64,000 nucleotides of DNA from an uncultured bacterium (GTDB lineage Bacteria; Bacteroidota; Rhodothermia; Rhodothermales; Rubricoccaceae). The translations under genes were made by a program, and so were the position numbers. Under the pieces are notes generated by a model. The model made no database searches, was not told the origin of the DNA, and saw only the letters and a program-made list of their open reading frames with translations. The stretch is taken from the NCBI GenBank assembly GCA_947493945.1, contig CANLSR010000001.1, positions 310,001 to 374,000 of the forward strand, read 5' to 3'. Shown piece by piece: positions 35,577-44,428 of this stretch. Position 1 is the first letter of the stretch. Each line of letters begins with the position of its first letter.

Positions 35577-37037
35577 CTAATATCCTGGGTTCTGGGTCAG
35601 GGCAGGGTTGGTGTCGATCTCGCCGAACGGGATGGGCGAGAGGATGCGGAAGTCCGTGTACGGAATGTCCGCCGACAGAACCTGTGGTTTGGGAATGGTC
35701 CGGCCCCGACGCTTGAGGTCGAAGAACCGGTGGCCTTCGAAAGCGAACTCGAGCCGACGCTCAAGGAGCACCGCGTCGACGGCGTCGCCGCTGTCCAAGT
35801 CATCGAGGCCGCGCGCGTTGCGCACCACGTTGAGGGCGTTATACGCTCCGGACGCATCGCCCTGGAGGGCACGGGCCTCCGCGATGATGTAATACAGTTC
35901 CGGAAGCCGGATGACCGGCGACCAGTCAACGTAGAGGGACGTTGTCCCGGTGTACTTCTGCATGTAGTCGATCCCCCCACCGGTCGTGGCGATGAGCGCC
36001 CGTCGCGCGTCGCCATCGCTATAGGCGGCGATGAGATCCTCGGTCACGACGGCGTCGAACGAGATCCCCGACACCGTTGGGTCCGTGATCGCCTGCAGCG
36101 CGTCGTTCCCGTTGGTCGAGCCCCCATCATTGCCCTGCTCGAGTTGGACAGTAAAGATGGACTCTGGCGGCGCCTGGCGGTTCGTCCAGGACGTCAGGAT
36201 CTCGTTTCCGTTTTCGCTGTCGCCGTCGTCCGTCACGAGCGCCACGCCAGAGACGTCGATGGCTTGCTGGGCGATTGTGGCCGCTCGGTCCAGGTTGCCG
36301 GCGTACAGATGAGCACGCGCGAGAAGCGCGAGTGCAGCCGGTCGCGAGGCGAACTGAACGCCCCCACGGCTGTTGTTGGCGAGGAGCGTCGCCGCCTGCT
36401 CGAGATCCGAGATGATCTGCGCGTAGACCTCGACGTTGGTGCTCCGCGGAAGCGGTTCGGCCTCTTCGAGCGTTCGCGTCGGCTCGGTACGAATGACGAC
36501 GCCGAGGTCGAACCCTCCGACCTCCCGGCCCGGCTCGTACGCGAGGCCCCGAACGAGGTCGAAGTAGTTGAGGGCGCGGAGGAAGTAGGCCTCGCCCTTG
36601 AGCCGGTTCCGCTGGGCGGTGGCTGCAGCCTCCGTAGCGCCCTCGATCTCAATCCCGTCGACCCCGTCGAGGATCAGGTTCGCCTCGTTGATCGCCGAGT
36701 ACGCGAGCCCATAGATCGCGTTCGAGACGTGGGCACCGCGGTTGTTCGAGATCTCGAACGCGAGGCGGTTGGCCGTTTGTGCCGGGATGATGATGTTGTC
36801 AGCAAGGGCGTCCGGCCTGAGGATGTAGTACGAGCCGTAGTGTTGGTTGTTCTGGAGGTAATCGTAGACGGAGAGGACGAGGGCTTCGTAGCCCTGAATG
36901 GTCCCGAGCGCCTGATCCGGCGAGATCCCCTGGGTACCGGGTTGGATATCGTCGAACGACTTGACGGCATCGCAAGAACTGAGCATGGGGCTCAGGATCA
37001 CCAGGAGCACCAGGGGGAGTTTAAATAGTCGAGTCAT
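35577..37037 (-). CDS. SusD/RagB-family nutrient-binding lipoprotein
   Basis: Surface lipoprotein that forms the lid of a SusC TonB-dependent transporter. The 486-residue protein has lipobox LSSC (Cys22) followed by Asp, a helical TPR-like N-terminal half (YEALVLSVYDYLQNNQHYGSYY, AINEANLILDGVDG, GEAYFLRALNYFDLVRGL), and the usual C-terminal RGLDDLDSGDAVDAVLLERRLEFAFEGHRFFDLKRRG motif. ATG 37037 opens the signal peptide. Ligand cannot be predicted: no polysaccharide-degrading enzyme lies nearby. Confidence 0.93.
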   Translation of the reverse strand: MTRLFKLPLVLLVILSPMLSSCDAVKSFDDIQPGTQGISPDQALGTIQGYEALVLSVYDYLQNNQHYGSYYILRPDALADNIIIPAQTANRLAFEISNNRGAHVSNAIYGLAYSAINEANLILDGVDGIEIEGATEAAATAQRNRLKGEAYFLRALNYFDLVRGLAYEPGREVGGFDLGVVIRTEPTRTLEEAEPLPRSTNVEVYAQIISDLEQAATLLANNSRGGVQFASRPAALALLARAHLYAGNLDRAATIAQQAIDVSGVALVTDDGDSENGNEILTSWTNRQAPPESIFTVQLEQGNDGGSTNGNDALQAITDPTVSGISFDAVVTEDLIAAYSDGDARRALIATTGGGIDYMQKYTGTTSLYVDWSPVIRLPELYYIIAEARALQGDASGAYNALNVVRNARGLDDLDSGDAVDAVLLERRLEFAFEGHRFFDLKRRGRTIPKPQVLSADIPYTDFRILSPIPFGEIDTNPALTQNPGY

Positions 37038-37104
37038 GGAGTGACTGGGCTTAGGGTGCCGCCCCCCCGTGGGGCCGGCCGGAGTGCGAGCGATAGAGGC
37101 GTTC

Positions 37105-40100
37105 CTAGAGACCGAGGCGGACACCCGCCAAGAAGGTCCGGGCCTGCGGGTACTCCCCGAGGCCGTTCCCAACCAACTCAGGGTCGAGACCGCGGTATCC
37201 GGTCGCGGTCAAGAGGTTTTCGCCCTGGATGTAGATGGACGCGCTCTGAGCCGGGAGTTTAGCGAACCGGAAGAGCGAGGTCGGGACCTGGTAGGTCAAC
37301 GTGACCAGCTTGAGCCGGACGTACGAGGCGTCCTCGATGTAGCGGCTCGTAAATGACGGGTTGGACGGGGTCGAGCCGTCGGGGTAGGTAAACGTGAACC
37401 ACGCGTGCGGCTGGCCGGTGACGTCCCCGGGTTGCTGCCAGCGGTCGTCGTAGATGCTCTGCGGCGTGTTGAGGGTGAACACGCCGCTGTCCGAGAAGAA
37501 GCGGTCGTTGTTCAGCGTCGTCCGGCCAAAGTCGTACTGGACAAAGGCGTCCAGCGTGAAGCCACCGACGCGGAACGAGTTCTGAAAGCCACCGAAGAAG
37601 TCCGGGTCGGAGTTGCCGAAGTATTTCTCGTCGGCATCGGTCGGGGTGTACGTCAAGTTGCCGGCGGCGTCGAAATACATCGGGCGGCCCGTTGCCGGGT
37701 TGGCACCCGCGTACTCGATGTACTCGAGCTGTGCTGGTGCCTCACCGACCTCGTAGGTCCGGCCGCCGATCACGTACTGGTCTTCATCGTTGACCAGCGA
37801 GAGGACTTCGCCGCGCTGGAACGCGATGTTGAACGTGGTCGACCACCCGAACATCGGAGTCTGGATGTTGATCGTGTTAACTGCAAACTCAATCCCCTGC
37901 TGGCGAATGGTCCCCAGGTTTTGGATGACCGTGCCGAACCCGCTGTCGAGCGGGAGCGGAGCATCCAGCAAGAGCTCGTCGACGTTTTGTGTGTACACGT
38001 CGACCGAGCCCGAGACCCGGCCCGAGAAGAGGGCGTAGTCCAGGCCGACGTTGGCCTCGCTCTTCTCCTCCCAGGTCAGCAGGTTGTTCCCGAGCGTGGA
38101 CGGCCGGATCGACGGCTGACCGTTGTACCCATCACCCAAGCCCGCGATAAGCTGACGGGCGTCGAAGTCTCCGATGGCCGAGTTCCCGGTCACGCCATAG
38201 CTGGCGCGGAGCTTGAGCTCGGGGACGGTGGTCGGGTTGAGCCCCATAGCCTCGTTGAGGCGGGCAAAGCCAGCGATCGTGCCGAACAGGCCGTACCGGT
38301 TGTCAGCGCCGAACCGCGAGGACCCGTCGTAGCGGAGCACCGTGCTGATCTGGTACGTGTTGTCGTACGTGTAGTCGAGGTTGCCGAAAACGCTCCCGCG
38401 GACGCTCTCCGTCTTGAACTGCGTCGGGTTGTCCGGGACCGACGCGGCCGAGAGCGTGGTGAACTCGAAGAACGGGAGCGTCTCGGACGAGGCGGACAGG
38501 TCGTCCTCGTTCCGGAGCCGATACTCTACTCCGAGAAGCCCGCCAACTCTGTGGACCTCGGAGAAGATGTCGGTGTAATTGACCGTCTGGCTCGCGTTGA
38601 GCTCGGTCGTCCGCGACGCATTCGAGGCCGTGAAACCGCTCGTGCTTTGGAAGCTCGGGATTCGCGGGTCGCCGAAGAACGCCTCCTGATAGTCGATGTA
38701 GCTGATGCCAGCAAACGTCTTCGCAGAGACGTTGTCGAGGAGACGGGCGTCCAGGGACGCGCTCGCCGTGATCTGAGCAGCGTCGGCCGTGTTGATCACG
38801 TTCTCCGAGAAGAACGCCGGGTTGTTAGAGAAGAGGCTCCGCAAAATGCGAGGGTTGAACCCAGACGCCGGATCGCCGACCACGTTGTATGGGGTGGTGT
38901 TCGGAGGCGCGAGGTTGCCTGTCCACGACGGCTGCTGGGTGCTGTTGGTCCCCTGCGGCGCCCCGTTCGTGTTTGAGTTGGCGACGTTGACACGCGCGCC
39001 GACCCCGACATCGTCGCTGAGCCTGTGGTCGAGGTTCAACCGGAGTCCGTACTGACGGAAGTCACTCCCGGCGATGATCCCCTCATCGTCGACGTAGCGT
39101 CCCGAGACAAAGAACGTGGTTTTCTCGTTGCCGCCGCGTGCCGAAAGGCTGTACTGCTGCTTGAGCGCGCTGCGGTACACGAAGTCTTGCCAGTTGGTGT
39201 CAGCCAGCCGGAACTCGGTATCGCTGATCGTCCCATCGCCGTTGAAGTCAGCGAACACGCGCTGCTCAGGGACGAACTCCGCGACTCCGTCCCCATTGAC
39301 GTCCAGAGCCACACCGCCAGCGCGGCGGACCGTCTGGTCACGCGCGAACGCGTCGATCTCCGCCTGCGTCGCGCCGGGCGAAAGGAGGCGGAACACGTTC
39401 TGGTAGCCCTCATAGCGGTACCCAAGGTACTGCTGCGTGTTGAGCAGGTCGAGCGTGTTGGCCCGCTCGGAGGTCCCGATCTGCGTGCTAAACTCGATCT
39501 GCGTCCGGCCCGCACGGCCCCGCTTGGTCGTGATGAGGACCACGCCGTTGGCAGCCTCGGCGCCGTAGATCGACGCGGCGGCCGCGTCTTTCAAGACCTC
39601 GATCGAGGCGATGTCTTGCGGGTTGATTCCCGAGAGGATGTTCGACGTCCCGAGCCGAGTGTCGCTCGACACCTCGCTAGAGTTCTCGACCTGGACGCCG
39701 TCCACAACGTAGAGAGGCGTGCTGCCTGCCGTGATGGATCCGGAACCGCGAACGTTCACGGAGAGGCCCGATCCGGGCTGACCACTGGACGAGGTAATCC
39801 GAACGCCGGCGGCTCGGCCCTGGAGGGCAGCGTCGGCGCTCCGGACCGTGATTGTTTCGAGCGTCCGGCCGTCCACGATGGACGACGACCCCGACTCGGC
39901 ACTCTCGCGCCGAACCCCATATGCGTCGGCGGTCACGGTGACCTCATCAAGCTCGGCCGCCCCCAACACGAAGTTTTGAGTGGCCGTCCCACCGGCACTG
40001 ACGGACACCGGAAACTCGGAGGATTCAAAGCCGATGAACGACGCGCGCAGGACGTAAGTGCCCGGTGCGATTGTGATGCTGTAAGCGCCGTCGGGTCCGA

Positions 40101-40290
40101 CCACTGCCCCCACGCCTTCGTCGACAACGAGGACGTTGGCACCAATGAGGGGCTGATCCTCGGTGTCGAGGACACGGCCTTGAACGGTTCCCGTCTGGGC
40201 CATAGCTGGGACGGCGAACAGAAGCGAAAGGAGCACCGCCAGCGGACTCCAATGAAGGCTCCGGTGGGTGCTTCTAGAAGCGTGACGCAT
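37105..40290 (-). CDS. SusC/RagA-family TonB-dependent outer-membrane transporter
   Basis: A 1061-residue outer-membrane receptor. It has a signal peptide (to about residue 31), a carboxypeptidase-regulatory-like domain (GTVQGRVLDTEDQPLIGANVLV...FIGFESSEFPVSV), the plug domain with TVRSADAALQGRAAGVRITSSSGQPG, RGSGSITAGSTPLYVVDGVQV and NPQDIASIEVLKDAAAASIYGAEAANGVVLITTKRG, then the barrel, ending in ARTFLAGVRLGL. It is the first gene of a susC-susD-lipoprotein operon, with 67 bp to susD. No FecR/sigma regulator is adjacent, so induction by substrate is not explained here. Confidence 0.96.
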   Translation of the reverse strand: MRHASRSTHRSLHWSPLAVLLSLLFAVPAMAQTGTVQGRVLDTEDQPLIGANVLVVDEGVGAVVGPDGAYSITIAPGTYVLRASFIGFESSEFPVSVSAGGTATQNFVLGAAELDEVTVTADAYGVRRESAESGSSSIVDGRTLETITVRSADAALQGRAAGVRITSSSGQPGSGLSVNVRGSGSITAGSTPLYVVDGVQVENSSEVSSDTRLGTSNILSGINPQDIASIEVLKDAAAASIYGAEAANGVVLITTKRGRAGRTQIEFSTQIGTSERANTLDLLNTQQYLGYRYEGYQNVFRLLSPGATQAEIDAFARDQTVRRAGGVALDVNGDGVAEFVPEQRVFADFNGDGTISDTEFRLADTNWQDFVYRSALKQQYSLSARGGNEKTTFFVSGRYVDDEGIIAGSDFRQYGLRLNLDHRLSDDVGVGARVNVANSNTNGAPQGTNSTQQPSWTGNLAPPNTTPYNVVGDPASGFNPRILRSLFSNNPAFFSENVINTADAAQITASASLDARLLDNVSAKTFAGISYIDYQEAFFGDPRIPSFQSTSGFTASNASRTTELNASQTVNYTDIFSEVHRVGGLLGVEYRLRNEDDLSASSETLPFFEFTTLSAASVPDNPTQFKTESVRGSVFGNLDYTYDNTYQISTVLRYDGSSRFGADNRYGLFGTIAGFARLNEAMGLNPTTVPELKLRASYGVTGNSAIGDFDARQLIAGLGDGYNGQPSIRPSTLGNNLLTWEEKSEANVGLDYALFSGRVSGSVDVYTQNVDELLLDAPLPLDSGFGTVIQNLGTIRQQGIEFAVNTINIQTPMFGWSTTFNIAFQRGEVLSLVNDEDQYVIGGRTYEVGEAPAQLEYIEYAGANPATGRPMYFDAAGNLTYTPTDADEKYFGNSDPDFFGGFQNSFRVGGFTLDAFVQYDFGRTTLNNDRFFSDSGVFTLNTPQSIYDDRWQQPGDVTGQPHAWFTFTYPDGSTPSNPSFTSRYIEDASYVRLKLVTLTYQVPTSLFRFAKLPAQSASIYIQGENLLTATGYRGLDPELVGNGLGEYPQARTFLAGVRLGL

Positions 40291-40430
40291 GGGGTGGGGT
40301 AGTGAGTGTGCGATGGTTCCTCAGGGGAGATCTCACGGTGGATTGGTCTCTGCCCTTATTCACCGCCTGTGAGAAGCGTGGGCAGGGGGAACGAGTCGGA
40401 ACCTAACTCCACATACTAGAACGCGCCCAC

Positions 40431-40440
40431 GATACGTATC
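40431..40440. promoter_or_regulatory. 10-nt palindrome upstream of susC
   Basis: GATACGTATC, a perfect AT-rich palindrome in GC-rich surroundings, about 140 bp upstream of the susC start and just outside the stop of the MGMT-family gene (40449). It could be an operator for susC, but this rests on position and symmetry alone. Confidence 0.25.
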
Positions 40441-40448
40441 GTTTGGCT

Positions 40449-40850
40449 TCAGCCGAGGGGTGAACGGACGTGTGTAGCCTGTGAACGGTACGCGTGCTGA
40501 GCGGAACCATAGGCAGGATCCCAAAAACAGGCCTCCAGATCGACCCGCCCACCCGCCAAAAAGGGCACGCCCTCGGCCCTCAGCCGCTCCTCCATCACCG
40601 TCGGCGTCTCGAAGTGGAGCCGGCCCGTCAGCCGGCCCTCGCGGTTGACCACGCGGTGGCACGGGACCGCCAGCGGGCCGCCCGCACGGCTGGCGGAGGC
40701 CACGGCCCGGAGCGCCCAGCCGACCCCGCGCGAGGCCCGGGGCGACCCGAGCGCCCGAGCGACGTGGCCGTAGGTGGTCACGCGCCCGGGCGGGACCTGG
40801 CGCACGAGCGCGTAGACGCGGCTGTAGAAGTCGTCGGGCTCAGCGGGCAT
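40449..40850 (-). CDS. MGMT-family DNA-binding/repair protein (ATL-like architecture)
   Basis: A 133-residue single-domain protein of the O6-alkylguanine-DNA-methyltransferase fold: YALVRQVPPGRVTTYGHVARALG (helix-turn-helix with the arginine-finger region), SRGVGWALRAV, and AVPCHRVVNREGRLTG. The Cys of PCHRV (Cys64) that accepts the alkyl group in true transferases is kept, whereas alkyltransferase-like proteins carry another residue there. The N-terminal domain of Ogt/Ada is missing. It may repair alkylated bases or flag them for nucleotide excision repair. Confidence 0.88.
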   Translation of the reverse strand: MPAEPDDFYSRVYALVRQVPPGRVTTYGHVARALGSPRASRGVGWALRAVASASRAGGPLAVPCHRVVNREGRLTGRLHFETPTVMEERLRAEGVPFLAGGRVDLEACFWDPAYGSAQHAYRSQATHVRSPLG

Positions 40851-40954
40851 GGGGCCGGAGGCTTGAAACGTCAGAGACTACGGCCCGCCGCCGTCCGCTG
40901 GCGGTGTGGGCGGGCGCGGCGCTCGGTAGACTGTGGCACACCCTGACCCCGACT

Positions 40955-42064
40955 GTGCCCTTTATCTCCCCGGCCCCCGACGCCCCCCTCTCCCCGGCCG
41001 ACCGCGACGGCCGCGAGGACGCCTTCCGCGAGGCGTTGGGCGCGAAGCTCGACGGCGTCGGCGAGCGCGTCCGGGCGGACGTGGCGCTGGCCCCGTTTAC
41101 CACGTTCAAGATCGGCGGGCCGGCCGACGTGTTTTTCGAGGCGCACACGGCCGACGAGCTGGCCGCGGCGGTGACGGCGGCCCGCGAGGCCGAGGTGCCG
41201 TTTTTCGTGCTCGGGCTGGGCGCCAACATCCTGGTCGGCGACGGCGGGTTCCGGGGCGTCGTGATCCGCAACCGCGCCGCCCACATCCAGATCGACGGCG
41301 AGCGCGTGACGGCCGAGAGCGGCGCCGTCGTCTGGCCCGACCTCGTCCGCGCCACGCTGGCGGCGGGCCTGAGCGGCGTCGAGCACTACGCCGGCATCCC
41401 GTCGACGGTCGGCGGGGCGCTGTGGCAGAACCTGCACTTCCTGTCGCCGCCGCCCGAGCGCGAGCGGACGATGTTCGTCGCCGAGGTCGTGGAGTCGGCC
41501 GAGCTGCTGGGCGCCGACGGCCAGCGCCGCACCGTCGACCGCGAGTGGTTCGACTTTGGCTACGACTACTCGACGCTGCACGTCACCGACGACCTGGTGC
41601 TCTCGGCCACCTTCCGGCTGGAGCCGGCCGACCCGGCACGTCTTCAGGAGATCGTCGACGCCAACCTGGAGTGGCGCGGGGCGCGGCACCCGCCGCTGGA
41701 CACCCAGCCCTCGGCCGGGTCGGTGTTCAAGAAGATCGACGGCGTCGGCGCCGGCCGGCTGGCGGACTGGTGCGGGCTCAAGGGCACGCGCGTCGGCGGG
41801 GCGATGGTGACCGAGCGCCACGCCAACATCCTGATCAACGCCGGCGGCGCGACGGCGCGCGACGTGCGCCACCTGATCGGCTACGTCCAGGAGACCGTCG
41901 AGCGCGAGCAGGGCTACCGGCTGAGCACCGAGATCGGGATGGTGGGCGACTTTGGAGACCTGGGCCGGCTGCCGGCGTCGGGCTGGGAAAACGCCGACGG
42001 CTTCCACGACGGCGTCCCGCCCGGCGGCCACCCCGAGGCCCACCGCGACGCCGAGCGCCGCTAG
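40955..42064 (+). CDS. murB: UDP-N-acetylmuramate dehydrogenase
   Basis: FAD enzyme reducing UDP-GlcNAc-enolpyruvate to UDP-MurNAc in peptidoglycan synthesis. About 369 residues. The FAD-binding part has FTTFKIGGPADVFFEA, VPFFVLGLGANILVGDGGFRGVVI, YAGIPSTVGGALWQN; the C-terminal part has PSAGSVFKKIDGVGAGRLADWCGLKG, VGGAMVTERHANILINAGGATA and a final STEIGMVGDF. Start is GTG 40955, with another GTG 51 bp upstream possible. The tail after VGDF (about 30 residues) is longer than usual. The overall pattern fits the bacterial type II enzymes. Confidence 0.95.
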   Translation: MPFISPAPDAPLSPADRDGREDAFREALGAKLDGVGERVRADVALAPFTTFKIGGPADVFFEAHTADELAAAVTAAREAEVPFFVLGLGANILVGDGGFRGVVIRNRAAHIQIDGERVTAESGAVVWPDLVRATLAAGLSGVEHYAGIPSTVGGALWQNLHFLSPPPERERTMFVAEVVESAELLGADGQRRTVDREWFDFGYDYSTLHVTDDLVLSATFRLEPADPARLQEIVDANLEWRGARHPPLDTQPSAGSVFKKIDGVGAGRLADWCGLKGTRVGGAMVTERHANILINAGGATARDVRHLIGYVQETVEREQGYRLSTEIGMVGDFGDLGRLPASGWENADGFHDGVPPGGHPEAHRDAERR

Positions 42065-42066
42065 CA

Positions 42067-42094
42067 CGCCGGCGGCTGGCGCCAGCCGCCGGCG
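42067..42094. terminator. 28-nt perfect palindrome after murB
   Basis: Left half CGCCGGCGGCTGGC is followed immediately by its complement. It starts three bases after the murB TAG and can fold into a strong stem. A terminator role is inferred from position; it contains the CTGGC/GCCAG core of the palindrome family. Confidence 0.6.
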
Positions 42095-42206
42095 GAGGCG
42101 ACCAGGCGGGAGCCGCCTCCGCATCCGGGCCTCGCCCCCGGAGGTTTCGAGCGCGTCCCGGCCTCCGACGGTGCGCCGGGGGCGCCGGCTCTAGATTCCA
42201 GCCGCG

Positions 42207-44336
42207 ATGCCCCCACACGCTCTCACCGACGCGCCCCCCGCGACCGCCACGGCGGCCGTCGACGTATCGGTGGTGATCGTGACCTACAACGTGCGGGAGT
42301 TTCTGGAGCAGGCGCTCCGCTCGGTCGAGCGGGCCAGCGCCGGGCTGGCGGTCGAGGTCTGGGTGGTCGACAACGACTCGGCCGACGGCTCGGCGGCGAT
42401 GGTGCGCGAGCGGTTCCCCGACGTCCGGCTGATCGAGAACCGGGAGAACGTGGGCTTCGCGACGGCCAACAACCAGGCCATCCGCCGGGCCGCGGGCCGC
42501 CACGTGCTGGTGCTCAACCCGGACACGATCCTGCAGGAGGACACGCTCCGCACGATGGCCCGCTTCATGGACGACCACCCCGAGGCCGGCGCCGTCGGCT
42601 GCCGGATTCTCAACCCCGACGGCACGTTCGCGCCCGAGAGCCGCCGCGCGTTCCCGACGCCCGCCGTCGCGTTCTACCGCATCGCCGGCCTGAGCCGCCT
42701 GTTCCCCCACAGCCCCACGTTCGGCCGTTACAACCTGACGCACCTGCCGGTGGACGAGGTCTGCGAGGTGGACGCCTTGAGCGGCTCGTGCATGATGGTG
42801 CGCAGGAGCGCGGTGGTCCGGGTCCCGGGGCCCGGGGTCCAGGACGCCGACGCTTCGGCAGGCGCCTCCGACGCCTGCGCCCCGGCCCCCACTCCCGCCC
42901 GCGCGGCAGGGTTGCTCGACGAGGCCTTCTTTATGTACGGCGAGGACCTGGACTGGTGCTACCGGATCCAGCAGGCGGGCTGGCGGATCTACTACACGCC
43001 CGAGACCCAGATCGTCCACTACAAGGGCGAGAGCACCAAAAAGGGCGACTTGCGCTACGTGCTCCTGTTCTACGGCGCCATGCTGCGGTTCGTCGAGAAG
43101 CACGTCGTCCGGCGCGATGCGGGCTGGGCCGAGCGCGCCTCGTCCGGCGCGCTGGCGCTGGCGCTGCGACTGGGCATCGTGACCCGGGCGGCGCTGGCGG
43201 CGCTCGGGCGCATGAGCCGGGCCGTAGCGGGTCCGGCCACCGACGGGCTGGTGGCGTGGGCCGGGTTCGCGGCCACGGCCGGCGTCTGGAGCCGGGCGAG
43301 CGGGTTCTCTTTTGGCGCGGCGTACTACGCGCTCGTGCTGCCGGCGTACGCCGCCGCGCTGGTGGTGGCCGTCGACCTGGCCGGGGGCTACCGGCCGGCG
43401 GGCCGGCCGGTGCGCGCGGTGTTGGGCGGCGCCGCGGCGGCCGGGCTGACCGTGGCCGCGGTGTCGTTTTTCGTGCCGGCGCTGGCGTTCAGCCGCGCCG
43501 TGGTGGGCGTCGGCCTGGCCGTGGTGACCGTGCTCCTGCTGGCGCGGCGGCTGGGGCGCCCGGCGACGCGGCGGCGCGTGCTGGTGGTGGGCGAGGCCGG
43601 CGAGGCCGAGCGCCTGCGCGCCCTGCTGGCGGACGGCCTGCCCGAGAGCCAGGTCGTCGGCTACGTGGCGGATCTGGGACCGGAGGACGCGGGCGAGGCG
43701 ATGGCCGAACGCCTGGGCGCCGTCGCCTGGGCCGGGCGGCCCCGCCAGCTGCGCGACGTCGCCCGGCTGGCGGGCGCCGACGACGTCGTGTTCGCGGCCG
43801 ACAGCCTGACCCACACCGCCATCCTGGACGGGATGCGGGCGCTCCGCGACGCGCCGGTCCAGCTCAAGATCCTGGCCTCGGGTCACGACCGGATCATCGG
43901 CAAGGCGTCGGTCGAGGACTACGCGACGCCGCTCCAGCAGGCCGAGCGCACCGTGGCCCCTCTCCGGTCGGCGCGGCGTCGGCGGCTCGTCGAGATCCCG
44001 CTGGCGCTGGCGCTTGTGCTGCTGGCGCCTCTCCTGCGGGCGACGGCCCGGCTCCGGCCCTCGGCCCGGACGCGCCGGCTGTCGGACGTCGCCAGCGCGG
44101 CGCCCGACGTGCTGGCGGGCCGCCGCGCCCTGGTCGGCTACGACCCCGACGGCCCGCACCCGCCGCCCGCCTGGGGCCTGCCGCCCGGCCTGACGTCGGT
44201 GCTCGACACGCGCCACCCGCGCCCCACGAGCATCACCGAGGCGCACCGGGCGTACTGGTTCTACGCCCGCCACCAGTCGGCCCGGCTGGACCTGGAGGTC
44301 CTGTGGCGCGCGCTCCTCGCCGACTCTGCCGGCTGA
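42207..44336 (+). CDS. Glycosyltransferase family 2 fused to a degenerate sugar-phosphate transferase module
   Basis: A 709-residue membrane protein. Residues about 20-300 are a GT2 (rhamnosyltransferase-like) domain: [74 protein letters not shown]. Residues about 360-440 hold membrane segments, then a Rossmann-like part ([21 protein letters not shown]) and a C-terminal part that follows the pattern of bacterial initiating sugar transferases ([53 protein letters not shown]). The expected catalytic Asp-Glu of those enzymes (SLDELPQL) is not conserved. Likely acts in surface polysaccharide synthesis; donor and acceptor unknown. Confidence 0.85.
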   Translation: MPPHALTDAPPATATAAVDVSVVIVTYNVREFLEQALRSVERASAGLAVEVWVVDNDSADGSAAMVRERFPDVRLIENRENVGFATANNQAIRRAAGRHVLVLNPDTILQEDTLRTMARFMDDHPEAGAVGCRILNPDGTFAPESRRAFPTPAVAFYRIAGLSRLFPHSPTFGRYNLTHLPVDEVCEVDALSGSCMMVRRSAVVRVPGPGVQDADASAGASDACAPAPTPARAAGLLDEAFFMYGEDLDWCYRIQQAGWRIYYTPETQIVHYKGESTKKGDLRYVLLFYGAMLRFVEKHVVRRDAGWAERASSGALALALRLGIVTRAALAALGRMSRAVAGPATDGLVAWAGFAATAGVWSRASGFSFGAAYYALVLPAYAAALVVAVDLAGGYRPAGRPVRAVLGGAAAAGLTVAAVSFFVPALAFSRAVVGVGLAVVTVLLLARRLGRPATRRRVLVVGEAGEAERLRALLADGLPESQVVGYVADLGPEDAGEAMAERLGAVAWAGRPRQLRDVARLAGADDVVFAADSLTHTAILDGMRALRDAPVQLKILASGHDRIIGKASVEDYATPLQQAERTVAPLRSARRRRLVEIPLALALVLLAPLLRATARLRPSARTRRLSDVASAAPDVLAGRRALVGYDPDGPHPPPAWGLPPGLTSVLDTRHPRPTSITEAHRAYWFYARHQSARLDLEVLWRALLADSAG

Positions 44337-44416
44337 CCGCTGGCGCCCGGCCACGGCGAGCGCCCGCGGGCGGCGAGTCTCCTCGCACCGACGGTGACGC
44401 GGGCGGAGCGGGGCGG

Positions 44417-44424
44417 TACCTTTG
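44417..44424 (+). promoter_or_regulatory. Bacteroidota-type promoter box before accA
   Basis: TACCTTTG matches the TAnnTTTG -7 element exactly, only 4 nt before the accA ATG, which would make a leaderless or nearly leaderless transcript. No clear TTG element at the usual -33 spacing is seen. Confidence 0.4.
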
Positions 44425-44428
44425 GCGC

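Noticed and set aside
40300..40448. A riboswitch or leader RNA upstream of susC
   Set aside because: The region is only about 150 bp; apart from the GATACGTATC palindrome no conserved RNA motif could be recognised.
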